NCBI GenBank assembly: GCA_023435545.1
Contig: JAEYRQ010000394.1
Coordinates: 1 to 8,178 of the forward strand
Direction of reading: 5' to 3'
Source of the DNA: Pseudomonadota bacterium
GTDB taxonomy: Bacteria > Pseudomonadota > Alphaproteobacteria > Rhizobiales > Tepidamorphaceae
Length of the DNA stretch: 8,178 nucleotides
Numbering within the stretch: the stretch's first letter is position 1; every line of letters begins with the position of its first letter. Below the pieces are notes generated by a model. That model worked only from the letters and a program-made list of their open reading frames with translations. It had not been told where the DNA came from and searched no databases. A program made the position numbers and the translations under genes. This document shows, one piece after another, positions 6,947 to 8,178 of this stretch.

Positions 6947-8178
6947 TCAGCCGAACTTGCGCAGGAAACCAATGATGCGCCGCACCCACGGACTCGTCAA
7001 ACGCGGGCGGTAGAACTCGATGGCCGCGCGCCGCCCGATTTCGGTCAGCGTCGGATAGGGCGACACCAGGCCCGCCATGGCTTTGATGTCGAGACCGGCC
7101 TGGAGCGCGAGCACCCAGGGCTGGATGATCTCGCCGGCACTCTCGCCGCAGACGCCGACGCCGAGGATCCGCCCCTTCGGTGTCGTGATCACCTTGATGT
7201 GCCCCTCGGTCCGGCGCTCGGCCCGTGCGCGGTCGTTCTCGGCATAGGGCCAGCGCAGGACGCGGATCATGCGGTGGCGCCGCCGTGCCTCGGCCTCCGT
7301 CATGCCGACCTGGGCCAGCTCCGGATCGCAGTAGGTGACGCGCGGGATGAGCCGGTAATCGGCCTTTGCGCCCAGCCGGAACAGGATATTGCGGATGACG
7401 ATCCCGGCCTGGTAGCTGGCGACGTGGGTGAACTGCGGTCCGCCGATGACATCGCCGACCGCGTAGACGCGGCGATTCGCCGTCCTCAACTTGCGGTTCA
7501 CCCGGATGCCCTCGGTGCCGGCGGCGATTCCAGCCGCCTCGAGGTCGAGACTGTCCGTCACCGGCTGGCGGCCGGTCGCGATCAGCAGGTCGGATCCGTC
7601 GAGAGCCTGCTCGCCGTCCTCGCTGCCGATGATCACCCGAACGCCGTTGCGCCGGGGCTCGACGCGCTGGATCGGCTGGCCGACGCAGAAGGAGACGCCC
7701 TCGCGCCGCATCCGCTCCAGGATGACGGCGGCGAGTTCCGGGTCCTCGCGGCCAAGCGGCGTTCCGGCCTCGACGACGGTGACCTGGCTGCCCAGCCTGC
7801 GGATCGCCTGGGCGATCTCGAGACCGATCGGGCCGGCGCCGACGACGATCAGATGGGCCGGCTTCCGAGTGATCGAAAAGATCGTCTCGTTGGTGTGGTA
7901 GTCCACCCCGCCGAGACCGGGGATCGGGGGAACGGCGGGGCGTGAGCCGGCTGCGACGACGAAGCGGCGGGCCCTGATCCGGGATTCGCCGGCCGCGAGC
8001 GTCGATTTGTCCAGGAATCGTGCCTCGGCCTTGATCACCGTTACGCCCATGGCGCGGAAGCGCGCCTCCGAGTCGATCGGAGCGATCGCCTCGATGACGC
8101 CGTGCACATGGTCGTGGACGCGGCGGAAGTTGAGTTGCGGCTCCACCGCCCTGATGCCGAAAGCGCCCGCCTCGCGCA
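6947..8178 (-). CDS. MerA/dihydrolipoamide-dehydrogenase-like pyridine nucleotide-disulfide oxidoreductase (5' partial)
   Basis: The frame is open to the right edge; the first full codon is at 8176-8174. The window gives 409 residues and lacks the N-terminal FAD loop and redox-active CxxxxC segment. The in-frame GTG at 8144-8146 is an internal valine, because conserved-looking sequence (REAGAFGIRAVE) continues before it. Visible in partial numbering are the NAD(P) loop GAGPIG (G113-G118), with an acidic residue in the following VVEAG that favours NADH. The second FAD motif is VYAVGD, and a complete C-terminal dimerisation domain follows. Near the C-terminus the segment SPYPTLTE carries Tyr where lipoamide dehydrogenases have the catalytic His, as in MerA-like enzymes. 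However, the C-terminal cysteine pair of true mercuric reductase is absent. Similar proteins are often named mercuric reductase without evidence of mercury activity. A sensor kinase gene follows 33 nt downstream. Confidence 0.9.
   Translation of the reverse strand, partial: REAGAFGIRAVEPQLNFRRVHDHVHGVIEAIAPIDSEARFRAMGVTVIKAEARFLDKSTLAAGESRIRARRFVVAAGSRPAVPPIPGLGGVDYHTNETIFSITRKPAHLIVVGAGPIGLEIAQAIRRLGSQVTVVEAGTPLGREDPELAAVILERMRREGVSFCVGQPIQRVEPRRNGVRVIIGSEDGEQALDGSDLLIATGRQPVTDSLDLEAAGIAAGTEGIRVNRKLRTANRRVYAVGDVIGGPQFTHVASYQAGIVIRNILFRLGAKADYRLIPRVTYCDPELAQVGMTEAEARRRHRMIRVLRWPYAENDRARAERRTEGHIKVITTPKGRILGVGVCGESAGEIIQPWVLALQAGLDIKAMAGLVSPYPTLTEIGRRAAIEFYRPRLTSPWVRRIIGFLRKFG

Noticed and set aside
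6308..7945. 545-codon + strand open frame opposite the sensor kinase and flavoprotein
   Set aside because: It spans two real genes and their gap on the other strand, and its translation is Arg/Asp/His-rich without any motif; a GC-bias shadow.

Overview
The window is about two-thirds GC, with strong third-position GC bias and long antisense open frames. All protein families present are common in Alphaproteobacteria (Rhizobiales/Rhodospirillales-like), but the species cannot be named from this sequence. It holds four rightward genes, one leftward tRNA, a short non-coding gap, and two leftward genes. The first and last genes run off the window edges.

Region 1 (1-4937, + strand) is a tightly packed four-gene operon. 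It contains the C-terminal two-thirds of a GlpD-family FAD-dependent polyol/glycerol-phosphate dehydrogenase, a DhnA/LsrF-type class I aldolase, an FGGY sugar/polyol kinase of the L-xylulose kinase/erythritol kinase type, and a GMC-family FAD oxidoreductase. Each gene overlaps the next by 10, 8 and 4 bases, which implies translational coupling. The gene content suggests catabolism of a polyol or ketose: phosphorylation, oxidation of the polyol phosphate to a ketose phosphate, and aldol cleavage to a triose phosphate plus a short aldehyde. The GMC enzyme would act on the free substrate or on an end product. The substrate cannot be read from the sequence, and no transporter or regulator is in view.

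Region 2 (4938-5422) is a non-coding junction. It contains a complete tRNA-Arg (anticodon ACG, CCA encoded) on the - strand. GC-rich inverted repeats lie on both sides of it, including three nearly back-to-back palindromes just upstream of the tRNA 5' end.

Region 3 (5423-8178, - strand) is a two-gene transcription unit. The upstream gene is a MerA/dihydrolipoamide-dehydrogenase-like NAD(P)-dependent flavoprotein, cut at its N-terminus by the window edge. After 33 nt comes a two-TM, HAMP-containing sensor histidine kinase with no response regulator in view. The two were probably transcribed together from a promoter beyond the right edge. No mobile element, CRISPR array or phage gene was seen.
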